Source: Fasciolopsis buskii
Taxonomy: Eukaryota; Platyhelminthes; Trematoda; Plagiorchiida; Fasciolidae
Assembly (NCBI GenBank): GCA_008360955.1
Contig: LUCM01011122.1
Span: 1-64,000, forward strand
Length of the DNA stretch: 64,000 nucleotides
Direction: 5' to 3'
Made by a program: the position numbers and the translations under genes. The notes under the pieces were generated by a model, which was given only the letters and a program-made list of their open reading frames with translations, did not search any database and had not been told where the DNA came from. Shown here piece by piece: positions 11,624 to 21,904 of the stretch (position 1 is its first letter; each line of letters begins with the position of its first letter).

Positions 11624-13294
11624 ATTTTGAGTGGTGATGAAACGTTTGCGATCTAAACGTCACGATAAGCAATCAGAATCCCCGGAAAATGATCTGGTGC
11701 CAGTAGAACCAGGATGTGGGCGAATCGGATTATGAAACCTCACATCGATCAGGTTTGTTAATAATAAATCGTATTTGATGATGAAGAGGATAACCGAGCG
11801 GAAGTGCGCAGCCAAAGGAATGCAAGACACCATTGGCACGGAGCTTATAAGCTGGTTTATTTACACTAATCATATTTCTGCCGAACAGAGTTATTCGCCC
11901 TATTTCACTTTGTTATTGACCAGTGAAAACAGAATAACCTGGTGCAATTTGCGATCATTGAAAAAAAAAAGATTTGCTGTTTATTGTTTGTCCTAATAAG
12001 CGCACCAGTCATATTCCTGTCCGATTGCGCATTTGTAAACACACTTACCCACTGACAAATGAACATCCTCATGCTTTTAGTCGCTGTGATGCGCTGATAT
12101 TCAACGGACCAGCCATCATCAGAACACATCAGAACTTATTTGCCTACGCGAACCTCTTTTGTAAACAACAATCGCTCCTCTTTATCTCTCTAAAATAATG
12201 AAAACATTCCATCATTATGGGGGTTTGATAACCGTAAATATACGGACTATCACATCCACATCACTGAACAAACTGGATGAAGATTATGCTCCTGTCTGAC
12301 TGTGTGAGTAATAGTTGCATGGATTTGCTTCATTAGTTCGAGATTGAACGCATATGATTTGTTTGAAGATTGAGTTGGAATTGGCCATTAGTTGACAAAC
12401 CGAAAACAATGACATCGGGAACCCTGGGGGTGGATGGAATTGTGCCGGTAATAAACGAATAGACGGTGTTGGCAAATTTAACTCAGGCGAAAACCCACTG
12501 GTCAATGGACCGATGAACACTTTGTCCGACAGCATTAAACTTACTCAGCTGTTAGTCGATAGTCTTCGGTAACAGATTCTGACATCTTTCCCCTACCAGA
12601 TCGGCATTCCACTCAGGCTGTCACAGGTTGACCAGCTAAATGTTCCTAATTTACTCAAAACACTTAGTGAGACCAGGTCAATCATGTAGATCAAAACTAC
12701 TCCGGACGGTCGAGTCGCCTTCGGCTGAAGTCATGATAAAACGGAGCATTATTGTCATAGGTTGTTGATATTTTATATCAACCGTTGAGAGCGCCCAGCG
12801 TTTAACCAGTAATCCCTGACAATGCTTTCTGTGCTTAGTGGACGATAGCCAGACGCTACTGGAATGCAGAAGTAGTAGAATGCCGCAGTCTTAATTTCCT
12901 GACAGCTGGAAACTCGTAATGGAAATGCCGGGTTTATTTTTTTGACATCATTTGACATCATTTTTTGGAAGTTACGTTATTTCCGCAACCAAAATTTGCA
13001 CTAGCTTTCTCCCAATTTTGTGTCATTAATAGTGTTATTCCAGTTATCTGCCATCATTTTGCATGGTTTTATTAGACAAGTGTACCGGGAAACGGATGCG
13101 ATTTCAGTCGGTTTAGTTGCTTGGCCTTTTGCTGATCGATGCCTTTTTTCCCCGACCAGAACGCCTTATCCAGCAGAATAGAGGAAATCTCTACGTACCG
13201 CTAACATAGGAGTAATATTTAAACTCTATCCCAAAATCGATCAGAAAAAAATGTGCTATTGGATCCCTTAGACTGGGTCTACCACGTCATAAAT
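11624..13294. other. no recognised gene
   Basis: No supported gene. A short direct duplication of GACATCATTT occurs near 12943-12962. The right end probably grades into degraded sequence of the Penelope-like fragment. Confidence 0.45.
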
Positions 13295-13900
13295 TGCACA
13301 ACAGAGGTGGTAAAACAAAACCAACACCTTTCTAGATGGATGCCCGGAAAGAAGCAGTGATGGTATAGTCAGTTGATCAGGATGCAGAAATTCCACATGG
13401 ACTCGAGTCTTCGCTATTTCCCACCTTCTTCTGATTAGGGATACAAACAAAATCCGGTCAGATCAATTCTGAATTGCGTTTGACAAATTAGTTTCTAGGA
13501 CAAATTCATGGAAGAACTAGAGTTGATAAAGCAAGAGTTGACGGAAGCTGTTTATCCGGAGAGATTTAATCATAAGTAGATGCCAGGGAAACCGTATAAG
13601 TTTCCGTGACCCACTATCAGACGAAAAGAGCAACACATACGATTGCCTTTTGGGATGAGACAACGTGCGATCTCCGGACAGGACAGTCGAAAAATGTCAT
13701 GGATCGCCCGTATCCCCCGGCCTATTTCACTGGTCTATCAGTGATTTCTGGATTTAGAAAATAAACTCAGTAGCACTCATCCACGATAACGTAGGCCGTA
13801 TGACCAGGCGATTGCCCAAAAGAATAAAGGGATTGAAGCAAGCATTGCCAGACCCTATAACAATGACTGCCATCTACATTGTCATGAGGCTTTCGAAAAT
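13295..13900 (+). mobile_element. Penelope-like retroelement fragment (RT end, linker, GIY-YIG)
   Basis: Plus-strand remnant spread over several frames. Near 13320-13400 one frame reads FLDGCPERSSDGIVS and later NSTWTR, resembling the FLDVL.TR.DG and RKPTWTG blocks after the Penelope-type RT. At 13508-13570 comes IKQELTEAVYPERF then MPGKPYKFP, the standard linker. At 13793-13850 GRMTRRLPKRI resembles the GRT.RRLS.R part of the GIY-YIG nuclease. Frameshifts and stops throughout make it inactive. It faces the minus-strand Penelope-like fragment that starts at 14.8 kb, giving a tail-to-tail pair. Confidence 0.72.
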
Positions 13901-14591
13901 GTGTATAAGTTCCAAAAAAACGCAACCCGATGGCATCGAGAACTGTGACTATTCGACTCCACAATCCACTGTTCTAATCACGATTTACATAAACTGTCCT
14001 ATGTGTGATGGAGAAAATCAACATCAGATTATCGATTTTTTTATGATAACCGAATTAATGTGTTCCACGTTTTCTTTCTGATGCACATACGAAATCGTTG
14101 TTTTCTGGCTATTTCTTTGTAGACTATGAGAAGTGACGGCATCGTTGCATTGTGCAATTCAGTCCAACCGTGGAGATTTGTTTGGCAGTCCGGTGACCAA
14201 CATGGTACCGGAGTTTAACATCGGTCATGCAATAGTTTGACCGGTCACTGAGTATCATGGTCATTCTTACATTTTCCTTCTCTCACACGGAAAGGAAGAA
14301 GCTGCATAGAACTCAACCATTTGCGTGACAGCGTGTAGTGGGATAATACAGTGAATCTCCATAATGTAGGTATCACAAGTCTTCGTGGTTTGTGTCCAAA
14401 AGACCCGTCGACTAGCTGCCTGGAGACAGTGAAGGAAATGGCAGCGAACCGTGAATAGTGACGACCGGGTTGCAGAACACTAAAATAGGCGCTCCGGGAG
14501 AGAAAGACCAAAACACGAGTGTTGACTGATGCAGCACTCATATCCATGAGGATTCAAGTCTGCTTTATTCAAAAACGCAGAGTAAAAAAAC

Positions 14592-14700
14592 ATTTAGCTA
14601 GATCCAAGCATTTTGTTTATTCTTATCGATCGCGAACGTAAAACATTACGATTGGTACAGGGTAGACTGTAAAGAACACAGTGGATTGAACTGCATGGGA
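14592..14700 (+). repeat. inverted copy of Penelope-like 5' segment (left arm)
   Basis: About 108 bp that is the reverse complement of 16308-16414 at roughly 85-90 percent identity by eye, including ATCCAAGCATTT, TATTCTTATCGATCG and GGATTGAACTGCATGGG. Similarity stops abruptly at about 14702 and 14590. Together the two arms bracket the minus-strand Penelope-like fragment. Confidence 0.8.
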
Positions 14701-14782
14701 TGTTCCATATATATAGTTACCGATAGATTCGAGTGACAGGCGGGATAATGAAATGGGGGTTGATGCCATGACAGAGTAATAC

Positions 14783-16414
14783 TCAGGGTCTACCCCTTTC
14801 CTGTGCCCAAGTAGCTGACTGATGCATGCCTATAAGCATAGCCTCAGTGAATGTCGATAGTTCCGGATTTGTATTGCTAATTAGCACTTTGAAAGATTGG
14901 GTCATATCAACTTTGTGGCCCGATGCGACTAGGGACTTCACGATCGAAGAGGTCGACGATTTCGTATCAGTATCCGAGGCCACAGAGGATCGCGTCATCG
15001 ATTTTGACAACCATTTCGGTATGTGCTCTAGCACTCGTGGAGTCAAGCGGCAATCCATTTTGTCTACGCATGCGTCACCCCAACTGCAAGTGAACTGGTA
15101 GATAACGTGTGAGACATCAGGATCGGCAAGACAGCTTGAGTGGTTCGGGAAGACTAACCTTTTGATTGCATGTTGTAGACGCAACTGTGCTGTTGGATAC
15201 GTATGTCTGATGACCGATTTAAGATTTCTATTGACTTGGTTAAACAAATAGTCACCTCTAAGTGGCAAGACTTCTCTTCTTGTTTCTCTTGCTTCTTTCT
15301 CTTCCACGGTGACCAGTTTGTCATATGGCTTCCCCTATCGTCGAGGCTGATCGATAACATTTTCTGGATAACCATTGGCTAACCAAGTCCGTTTTAATGA
15401 GCTCCTTTCTTCGTACTTCATCGTGGGTGCAGATTTTCTGCACTCCACAGAAGAGATTTCAAACTGATCCCCACTTATGTGCCACTGATGCGAAACTGAA
15501 TAATTGTAAGTAACGTCCATCCCAAGTGGCTTCACGGTAGACGTTGCGTTGCTGCGTTTCATCCAGACGTCTGATTAGTAAAATATCTAAAAATAGCAGA
15601 CGGCTGTCTTTATCCCTCCTCGTGAGAAACGGAAAGTTTGGGATGGACAAAATTCGGTATGTTGATAAAAGAAGTAAAATATTATTTATCGGGGAAAATT
15701 AAAACGTTGTCAACGTAATGTTTGTAAGGGGAAAATTCAAAAATATTGTCAAGGGTATTTTGTTTGATCCTGCTTAAGAACACATCTGCCAATGTTGGTC
15801 CCAAAGGACTTCCCGGGATCACACCATCAACTTGTTTAAACGGTTTCTCCTCAAAATTAAACGGATGTCCTCCGTAGATAAAAGAATAAGGTCATTAATA
15901 CACCCTACGGGAAAGGGAAAAAGACAAATGTGTGAGCAATTAAATTAAATTACATAAAAATCAACCGTTTCTTGATGAGGTATCTTTGTAAAAAGAGGGT
16001 AAACATCAACTAAGTACATTGTGTCAGATCTCACTGAGACTTTGTTGAGAAAGTCTGAGAGCTCAAACGAATCTTTTAGGCAAAATGATGCTAACTGTCT
16101 TCAAAAGCGGGCGAGCATATCCACAAGCCATCGAGCAGATTAGTCCCGCGTTGAGTTTTGCCTACATAAAATCAGACTCAATGGAAATCAAGATTTTCGT
16201 TTACCATTACAAGTAGGGTATTGTGTCCCGATTGGTTTTAACTTGACATACAAGTTTTCGGATATAAAACCCCGTAGAAATGGAACTTAAAACTGCCTTG
16301 AAACTACCCATGCAGTTCAATCCCCTGTGTTCTCTATAATCTACCGTGTACAACTCGTAAGGTTTTACGTTCACGATCGATAAGAATAGACGAAATGCTT
16401 GGATCTAGTTAAAT
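14783..16414 (-). mobile_element. Penelope-like retroelement, decayed RT plus GIY-YIG endonuclease
   Basis: Read on the minus strand from 16.4 kb downward. The order is a 5' arm (16308-16414, also inverted at 14592-14700); an RT segment with KDSFELSDFLNKV and PLFTKIPHQETV near 15980-16080; DGVIPGSPLGPTLADVF near 15779-15830; HYVDNVLIF at 15695-15720 where active copies have YVDD; LFLDILLIRR near 15560-15590; and a 174-codon frame (14783-15307) holding YPTAQLRLQHAI, VIYQFTCSWGD and VLEHIPKWL. That last frame is the linker and GIY-YIG nuclease, with the second Tyr region changed to ACVDKM. RT frames are broken by stops and shifts. The YVDD to YVDN change and frame damage make it inactive. Confidence 0.88.
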
Positions 16415-17510
16415 ATGTTTGCTTTCTGTTTGGTGTTTTCTTTTCCTTACCCTACCATCGTATTCCTTGCTTATCTACCTTGATTCTTCGTTCTTTCTAA
16501 TGCATGTTTAAATCATTGGCGAAAGGTTGTGACCAATGATGTTTGTAATTCTTCCCAAAGCCGATTGATTTGTATGACACTTTCAGTATTATTCACGGTT
16601 TGTTCAACCCCGTTCCCCATCTTCCACAGAGTCTAATATGAGGTTGTGTTATAGAATAATCGATGCAATTCAATCACTTCGAAGCCAGGCAATGAAGTTC
16701 CTGGTACTAATGATTGATTCAGACGAAATTTACTAAGAAATTTTCACGCTAGAATAGACTCATAGGAGTTCACAAAAGAATCCCTTGGAGCTGAAATTGT
16801 TTAGTCTGGACGGGACATTACCTTATGAACCGGGATAGAAGGACTGGAACATAAGAGTAGGTAACCGAAACTATTCGCCTACTACCGGATGTGAATGAGC
16901 ACGCATTAAATTCAATCGCCTCTTGTGTTCCACTTAGGAAATCACAACAGAACTGACGCAAAATTTCAACGAGGCCACCTCCATCAAATCAAACGAAACA
17001 TTCAAAACATTATATCTGTATTATTGCATTGGACAAACGAAAACGAAGTTACCGAGATCAGGCTAGTTTGCTGCTCTCATGTTCTCACTGGTTTTCAGTT
17101 ACATTTTGCTGTCACATGGTCACTTTCTCCAGATTTCCCCTGAAGCATGACTAATTCATAAATGGGTGAACTTTTTGCGACATTTTTAGAGAGCAATTTT
17201 ATTAGAATTTCCCATTGACTGAGTCAATATTTTGCGATTATTCGATTTAATTTAGTTGCAATTAAAATTGAATTTACAATCTGTTTGGTGTTGTTTCCGT
17301 GAGTGCACCAAACCAGGTCGAGCTAGGTATCTCAACAACTCTGAAAGCGGAGAAAAGCAAGCTTTCCAGCCAGCACAATGTAGCGGGCCATGCTGAAATT
17401 GGTTTCTTTGTTCGATGAAGAGGAGTGGGGAATTTTTCACGGTGATTTTCAGACTCTTCTGAATACGAGTTCCCTCTTCACCAGATGGCTGATATCAGTC
17501 TCCTGTGCTT

Positions 17511-17511
17511 C

Positions 17512-17545
<34 letters not shown>

Positions 17546-17548
17546 GTG
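17511..17548. repeat. (GT)n microsatellite
   Basis: GT dinucleotides with two TATG interruptions near the right end. Confidence 0.9.
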
Positions 17549-17630
17549 ACACCATGACTAACACGTCTTGGAACAAGCAACTGTGGCGAGCGCGGAATGC
17601 AAATATGAACACGGATATTTCACCCATGTG

Positions 17631-17654
17631 TATATATACATATATATATATATC
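17631..17654. repeat. (TA)n microsatellite
   Basis: TA dinucleotides interrupted once by ACA. Confidence 0.85.
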
Positions 17655-18570
17655 TATTCATGTATGTGGTTAAATAATCTTCCAGCACAACGTAGCACCA
17701 ACGTCCGAAATCGACGCGTCTCACCAAAACCAAGGCCCAGTGTGACTCATTCACAACGAATTGATTTGGGGTGTAAACAATGACCATTTTCGGCCTGTTC
17801 ACTGCCCTTATCTGCAATGGGCGTGAAGTGAGCACTGCTGCCCGATTGGGAGGGTGGAAGTGGAGTGAGAGCAAACCTCGAGCTTAGTCAGGCTGAACAA
17901 GATGAATCACCAATTTATGGGATATTTTTAACTTGAGTAATGAGCAAAGTAATGCAAAGGGAGCAAAACAAGAAGCGATATAGGGTAGGGAAAAATATGA
18001 TTCTTCCGTGATCTTTCGTTTATCATCTGAAAATGAGGCTGGAGAGAAGTCAGAGTAAGCGAGTGCTTCGATGTGTCCATCTCCGACGGAAGTTTTATTT
18101 CGTACTTAAACATGCCCAACCTGGACATCTCATTTTTGCATGAAATTTTCATGGGTAAGGTCCAAGTCCTTCATTCTTCTGAATGACTGTACAATCCTTA
18201 TGCGCTTGGTCAGAAAATGAGCACGCTGCAGTTTCCTGATTCTTTAGCACCCCATTTCAGTTCGGTTTTACAATCTTTAGCTTTGTAATTTGCTATCTCT
18301 TAGCACCGATTAATAGAGGGCCTTGAACCAGTCTAGTCCGGCAGCAGCATTTAGCAAAGAGAAGTGAAAAATACATTCCAATCATATGTGCACTATCGTG
18401 GAGACAGTAGTGAGTTAATTGCGATTTACCTGGATCCACACGTAGAAGTACAAAGCTATCCGCATATTTAAAAATGGGCGATGTACTTCGTAAATAAACA
18501 TCAGCATCATTAGTCTCACACGAAACCGAGCAAGTTCCATACTTATCTTATTTGCAAGTTTCAACAGGAA

Positions 18571-18588
18571 CAGAGAGAGAGAGAGAGC
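18571..18588. repeat. (GA)n short microsatellite
   Basis: Eight GA units preceded by CA. Confidence 0.8.
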
Positions 18589-18690
18589 GGTCATTATGCA
18601 TATTACATTTCGGGATGAACTAGGACCATCATAAGCACTCAGTTTTGGCTGTTCACTCTAAGGGTTGGAAAACTGAAGTAAATTTCTCTG

Positions 18691-19620
18691 GTAGGACCAG
18701 AGAACTTCACGGTCGACTGAGTCGAACGCCACCTTCAGATCGAGGAACACAGAAGAAATGGAGGTGCGAAAAGTGTGCCTATGTTCTGACACCTGACGAA
18801 AAACTTCTGATTTTCGAGACCACTACTTAGTCAACCATGAGTAATTGTAGTATTCGTACTTGAGATCGCAGTACGAATTGCAGCCATTAGCAATAATGAA
18901 CGGATGCGGATTACCTATGTCCACTGGATCCAGTGCGACCCAAGCCACGCAACCGACGACAAGAAGAAAGCCACAGCGGCTGAGAAACACGTACGAGGTC
19001 TATTTACAAACCATGCGTTTATATGCAAAATCGGCGGAATCCCTATTGGTGAAATACATTCGACTCAATGACAATGGAGGCAGTTGTAACTTCATAATCG
19101 CTTGTCACCATGGTTTTGATTTGCTATGTGTCTACGCAACTCACGGCGAAGCCTTGCTGAAGTGTATTGTGTGACTTGCGCGTAGACTCTGGACAAATCT
19201 CCTCTTTAGGGATTCCATTTTCATTTTGGCTCGCTAGTCGATGGGACTTCCAAATTGCAACTGGATCAAGGCTTGGTGATGTGAACAATATTCTTGGGTT
19301 GTGGGTTTCCATCCCTCTGTTTGAACTGGTTCAATCACGGATTCACTCCAACCGTCAGATGTTTGCTCATTTTTCAAGCTAGACTTTAGGGACTTTGTTA
19401 ATTCTGCCTCTATAACTCCGCCACTATGCTTGAAGAAGGAAAGAGGTACCCCATCTGGTCTCGCAACCTCATGTCTCTTCAGAAAGCTTATCTGTTTAAT
19501 GACATTCACTATCGATGAAGGAATGACACCCACCGGCCTTGTTGCAGTTGCGGGCATAAATGAGAGATCCACTGCAGAATTGGGACAGCCATACTTATCT
19601 AAGATTCTCCATCCAATGCC
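18691..19620 (-). mobile_element. RTE-like LINE reverse transcriptase, split by an inserted repeat
   Basis: On the minus strand the finger domain comes first (19572 down to about 19190): KRHEVARPDGVPLSFFKHSG corresponds to the RHKAPGPDGLP.ALFK block, followed by SDGWSESVIEPV for the W.ESVVVPI block. Frames then shift toward PKEEICPESTR, corresponding to TREEQAGFRPGR. After an interruption the element resumes at about 18812 with FRQVSEHRHTFRTS and VFLDLKVAFDSVDREVLW, the first catalytic aspartate motif. About 374 bp that belongs to another repeat family lies between. Downstream RT motifs are missing, so the copy is truncated and inactive. Confidence 0.85.
18812..19185 (-). mobile_element. unclassified ~0.4 kb dispersed element, copy B (nested)
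   Basis: This is the reverse complement of the element at 690-1068. It reads SRMYFTNRDSADFAY where copy A reads DRMYFTNPDSAYF, and it shares the block with GATCTCAAGTACGAA near 18850-18870. With copy C it shares CATGGTTTGTAAAT and GCCGCTGTGG type blocks. It interrupts the RTE-like reverse transcriptase between the FRPGR-type and RQVLEH-type motifs, so it inserted after that LINE copy did. Confidence 0.75.
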
Positions 19621-19878
19621 ACAGACGAAGCCTCGGGTTTAAACCTCAAAAGTAAGCTCGAATTTAGTGAATCGGTAATCCTAATCAGTCCAAAGAGAAT
19701 GTGGCCATTCCTGTTATTCGGGGCTTTCTAGACTTAGCTACATTTCCGGTTTCTCAAAATGATCACCTGCTTTGGCCTGGTTAGGGTAGCACAAAAGGAA
19801 CTATGAACTATCACACAAACTTGGTCTCCTCCCAAAATTTCTCACGCGGTTTCGCCATTGCACGATCTTGTGCCCCTT
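19621..19878. other. no recognised gene
   Basis: Possibly further 5' RTE sequence, too degraded to assign. Confidence 0.35.
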
Positions 19879-19966
19879 CACCACCACCACCACCACCACC
19901 ACCACCAGCACCACCACCACCAGCACCACCAGCACCACCACCACCACCACCACCAGCACCACCACC

Positions 19967-19997
<31 letters not shown>

Positions 19998-20123
19998 CCA
20001 CCACCACCACCACCACCACCACCACCACCACCACCACCACCACCACCACCCTCACCATCACCACCACCACCACCACCACCGCCGCCGCCGCCACCACCAC
20101 CACCACCACCAGCACCACCACTA
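19879..20123. repeat. (CAC)n / (CCA)n microsatellite, ~245 bp
   Basis: Almost continuous ACC/CAC triplets with scattered AGC interruptions and one short (GCC)n patch near 20081-20091. All three plus-strand frames are open through it (poly-Pro, poly-His, poly-Thr) and the minus strand gives poly-Val. These frames are repeat artefacts and not genes. Confidence 0.97.
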
Positions 20124-20303
20124 CCGCTTTCAGTGTCTACTCACCCTCTCCCTCTTCTTCCCCAGCAGTTTTAATCTGCCCGCTACGTCAAAGCCCAGGA
20201 GTAGTATTGCCTGATTCCCGACAGAACTGTCTCCTCTACGACTATCGCAATCAATCTAATTTTAGAGCCCCATTTTATCCAACCTCGCCTACGACTCAAA
20301 CTG

Positions 20304-20588
20304 GCTAGTTTTAATCTGTACCGGCTTGCACAAATCGGACCACAAGATAGCTTAGTTCGTACACTGGAATCGCTTTCACTTGACATGCGCTACTTCTCTG
20401 CAACGGGAATACAAGGCGCAAGTTCCACGGTCAGGCTGACGTCGCTATCCAATCCAAATAACATTTTACACCTACACATGTCAGGGTACTCGGATGCTGC
20501 TGAAGCCCGTCAGGCTAGTACCAGAATCGGCGCAAGCTTTACAGCTGAGGCGGTCATATCAGACTGGATTCCCATTAACGATCCATAG
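20304..20588 (+). mobile_element. RTE-like LINE, N-terminal part of apurinic-type endonuclease
   Basis: A 95-codon stretch ends in TAG at 20588. It reads ASFNLYRLAQIGPQDSLVRT, then ESLSLDMRYFSATGIQGASS and AEAVISDWIPINDP. This follows the start of RTE-like endonucleases, which read FN..TL.QIGQQ..LA.TL.SL.ID...SETRIQ...AEAALLDWIPV. The glutamate of the SETRIQ motif, a metal-binding residue in this fold, is replaced by Ala (SATGIQ). The rest of the endonuclease and all RT are absent. Plus strand, inactive. Confidence 0.8.
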
Positions 20589-20689
20589 CGTGGCTACAAG
20601 GCTGCTGTAGGATAAGTTGACATCGGGACTGTGCATGCGGCCCATTCTTCATTTCCGTTTATACCTTGACAGGGGGGCATTTCGGATAC

Positions 20690-21010
20690 ACGCAGAGATG
20701 GATTCTACCCGCGTTGGAGCGGCAGCGTGGCTAACTGTCGATTTCATTGGTTAACCTACCGCGAAGTTCAAACATGCTCAAGGTGCCGGGAGCTATACTA
20801 CCAATCAGAACTACACGTATTTTGTACTTAGACACATGATTTGTAAATGAACCTGAACGAAATGTCCTCAAGCTGCTGTGGATTTTTTTTGGTTGGCCTC
20901 AGTTTTGTAATTTGGGTCAGAGTTATCCCTTTACTTACTGGCACTTGGGCTCCATATCTTAATGTTGTTGGTCTAGCTCCGTATTACCATCTTAAGCATC
21001 AACTCCTTGA
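20690..21010 (+). mobile_element. unclassified ~0.4 kb dispersed element, copy C
   Basis: Aligns with copies A, B and D. The clearest blocks are CGCGAAGTTCAAACATGC near 20760, CATGATTTGTAAAT near 20836 and GCTGCTGTGGATTTTT near 20872-20890, each matching copy B in order and spacing. The first 70 bases align weakly, so the left boundary is approximate. Confidence 0.6.
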
Positions 21011-21587
21011 AACGTGAAAACGAAAATGCTTCTTGCACAAAATTTTTGGCCATGTCATCACAGCCCCTTATACTATAATCATTTTTGAAGATACTCAAAG
21101 GGATCTTCCCCTAGCGTCAACGCCCAACGCAACCTTATAGGCGACTGTTTTATGCTGTCGTGGAATCAGTTGTGCACACCCACCGTCCTCGAATTGCACA
21201 GCCTTTCCGGTTGGCTTCATGATTAAGGCAATCAGCTAGATCTTTCGTTCTGAATTCGTATCCCTAGTATGTGGAAACACGCATTGCTGATGGTTCCGGA
21301 CAACGGTGACAAACGACTGCACAGTGTTTCCGTGCTTCGTTGTTGTTATGAGTTCATGCCGCATGATGAATCGACCGGAATTCGCATTAATTACTCTATT
21401 ATGGAAGTCTAATGGAAATATGAAAATTATTAACAAAAAACCGTAATTGGAATTTCTGTTTGAGTGTGGACTTCGGTCTAGGACCGAGGATAACGAGTGA
21501 GAAGAATTAATATTTGCTAATAGTTTCTCCTGCTAACACTCATTTGCTCAAGAACATTTATTTTGGCATGTGTTGGTAGTAGGAGAT
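21011..21587. other. no recognised gene
   Basis: Nothing recognised in this stretch. Confidence 0.45.
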
Positions 21588-21710
21588 TGAATGTTTTCAT
21601 TAAATAATTCAACATGTGATATTATCGCTCAATTCACCATTAAGAAACCATGGGAACACTGTGCAGCTGTTTTATCCTTGTTAAGACGTTTAACAGAGCA
21701 CTGAGAGCCT

Positions 21711-21780
21711 GCCCGGTAGCGTAATGGCTAAGGCATTCTACTCGAAATCGTTCGACTCAGGTTCGCGTCCCAGTTCGGGC
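21711..21780 (+). tRNA. tRNA-like SINE head, tRNA-Ser(CGA)-like (not a functional tRNA)
   Basis: Seventy nucleotides with tRNA features. GCCCGGT at the 5' end pairs with TTCGGGC at the 3' end. An A box reads TAGCGTAATGG and a B box GGTTCGCGTCC. The anticodon-like loop CTCGAAA would give anticodon CGA, and GACTCGAAATC-like flanking sequence recalls eukaryotic tRNA-Ser. The long variable arm of a serine tRNA is missing and the anticodon stem pairs poorly, so it is a pol III promoter head rather than a working tRNA. Confidence 0.7.
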
Positions 21781-21792
21781 GCGGTCCATGTG

Positions 21793-21835
21793 CACTGCTG
21801 ATGATCCCTAACAAGGATGAAACAGCTGTACAGTG
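21793..21835 (+). ncRNA. hammerhead ribozyme-like core (degenerate)
   Basis: The strand folds as a hammerhead. Helix I is CACTG (21793-21797) with CAGTG (21831-21835), five perfect pairs. The conserved CTGATGA is at 21798-21804. Helix II is TCC/GGA with a 7-nt loop, and GAAA lies at 21819-21822. Helix III is AC/GT closed by the loop AGCT. The site following helix III is GTA, an allowed NUH triplet. Departure from consensus: the 10.1-11.1 pair of helix II is missing on one side and a U sits unpaired before GAAA, so activity is doubtful for this copy. Confidence 0.7.
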
Positions 21836-21904
21836 TTGCTATGGTTTCTTAATGGTGAGTTGAGTGATGATATACATGGTGAATTATTTCATCAAAGCAT
21901 TGAA

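Larger units (their letters stand above)
16415..18690. other. no recognised gene; short microsatellites
   Basis: No gene supported. The stretch contains the (GT)n, (TA)n and (GA)n tracts listed separately. Open frames of 60-84 codons overlap these tracts or lack any motif. Confidence 0.45.
21588..21904 (+). mobile_element. tRNA-derived SINE with inverted terminal arms
   Basis: Two arms of about 96 bp, 21588-21683 and 21809-21904, are reverse complements at roughly 80-85 percent by eye (for example ACCATTAAGAAACCATGG against CTATGGTTTCTTAATGGT). Between them sit a tRNA-like head (21711-21780) and a hammerhead-like core (21793-21835) that runs into the right arm. The left arm is an inverted copy of the tail plus only the 3' half of the hammerhead. 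It resembles in plan the schistosome Sm-alpha repeats, which combine a pol III promoter and a hammerhead, though I claim no sequence identity to them. Confidence 0.75.

Noticed and set aside
19801..20308. Four long open frames through the CAC tract (poly-Pro, poly-His, poly-Thr, poly-Val)
   Set aside because: They exist only because a trinucleotide repeat has no stop codons in these frames.
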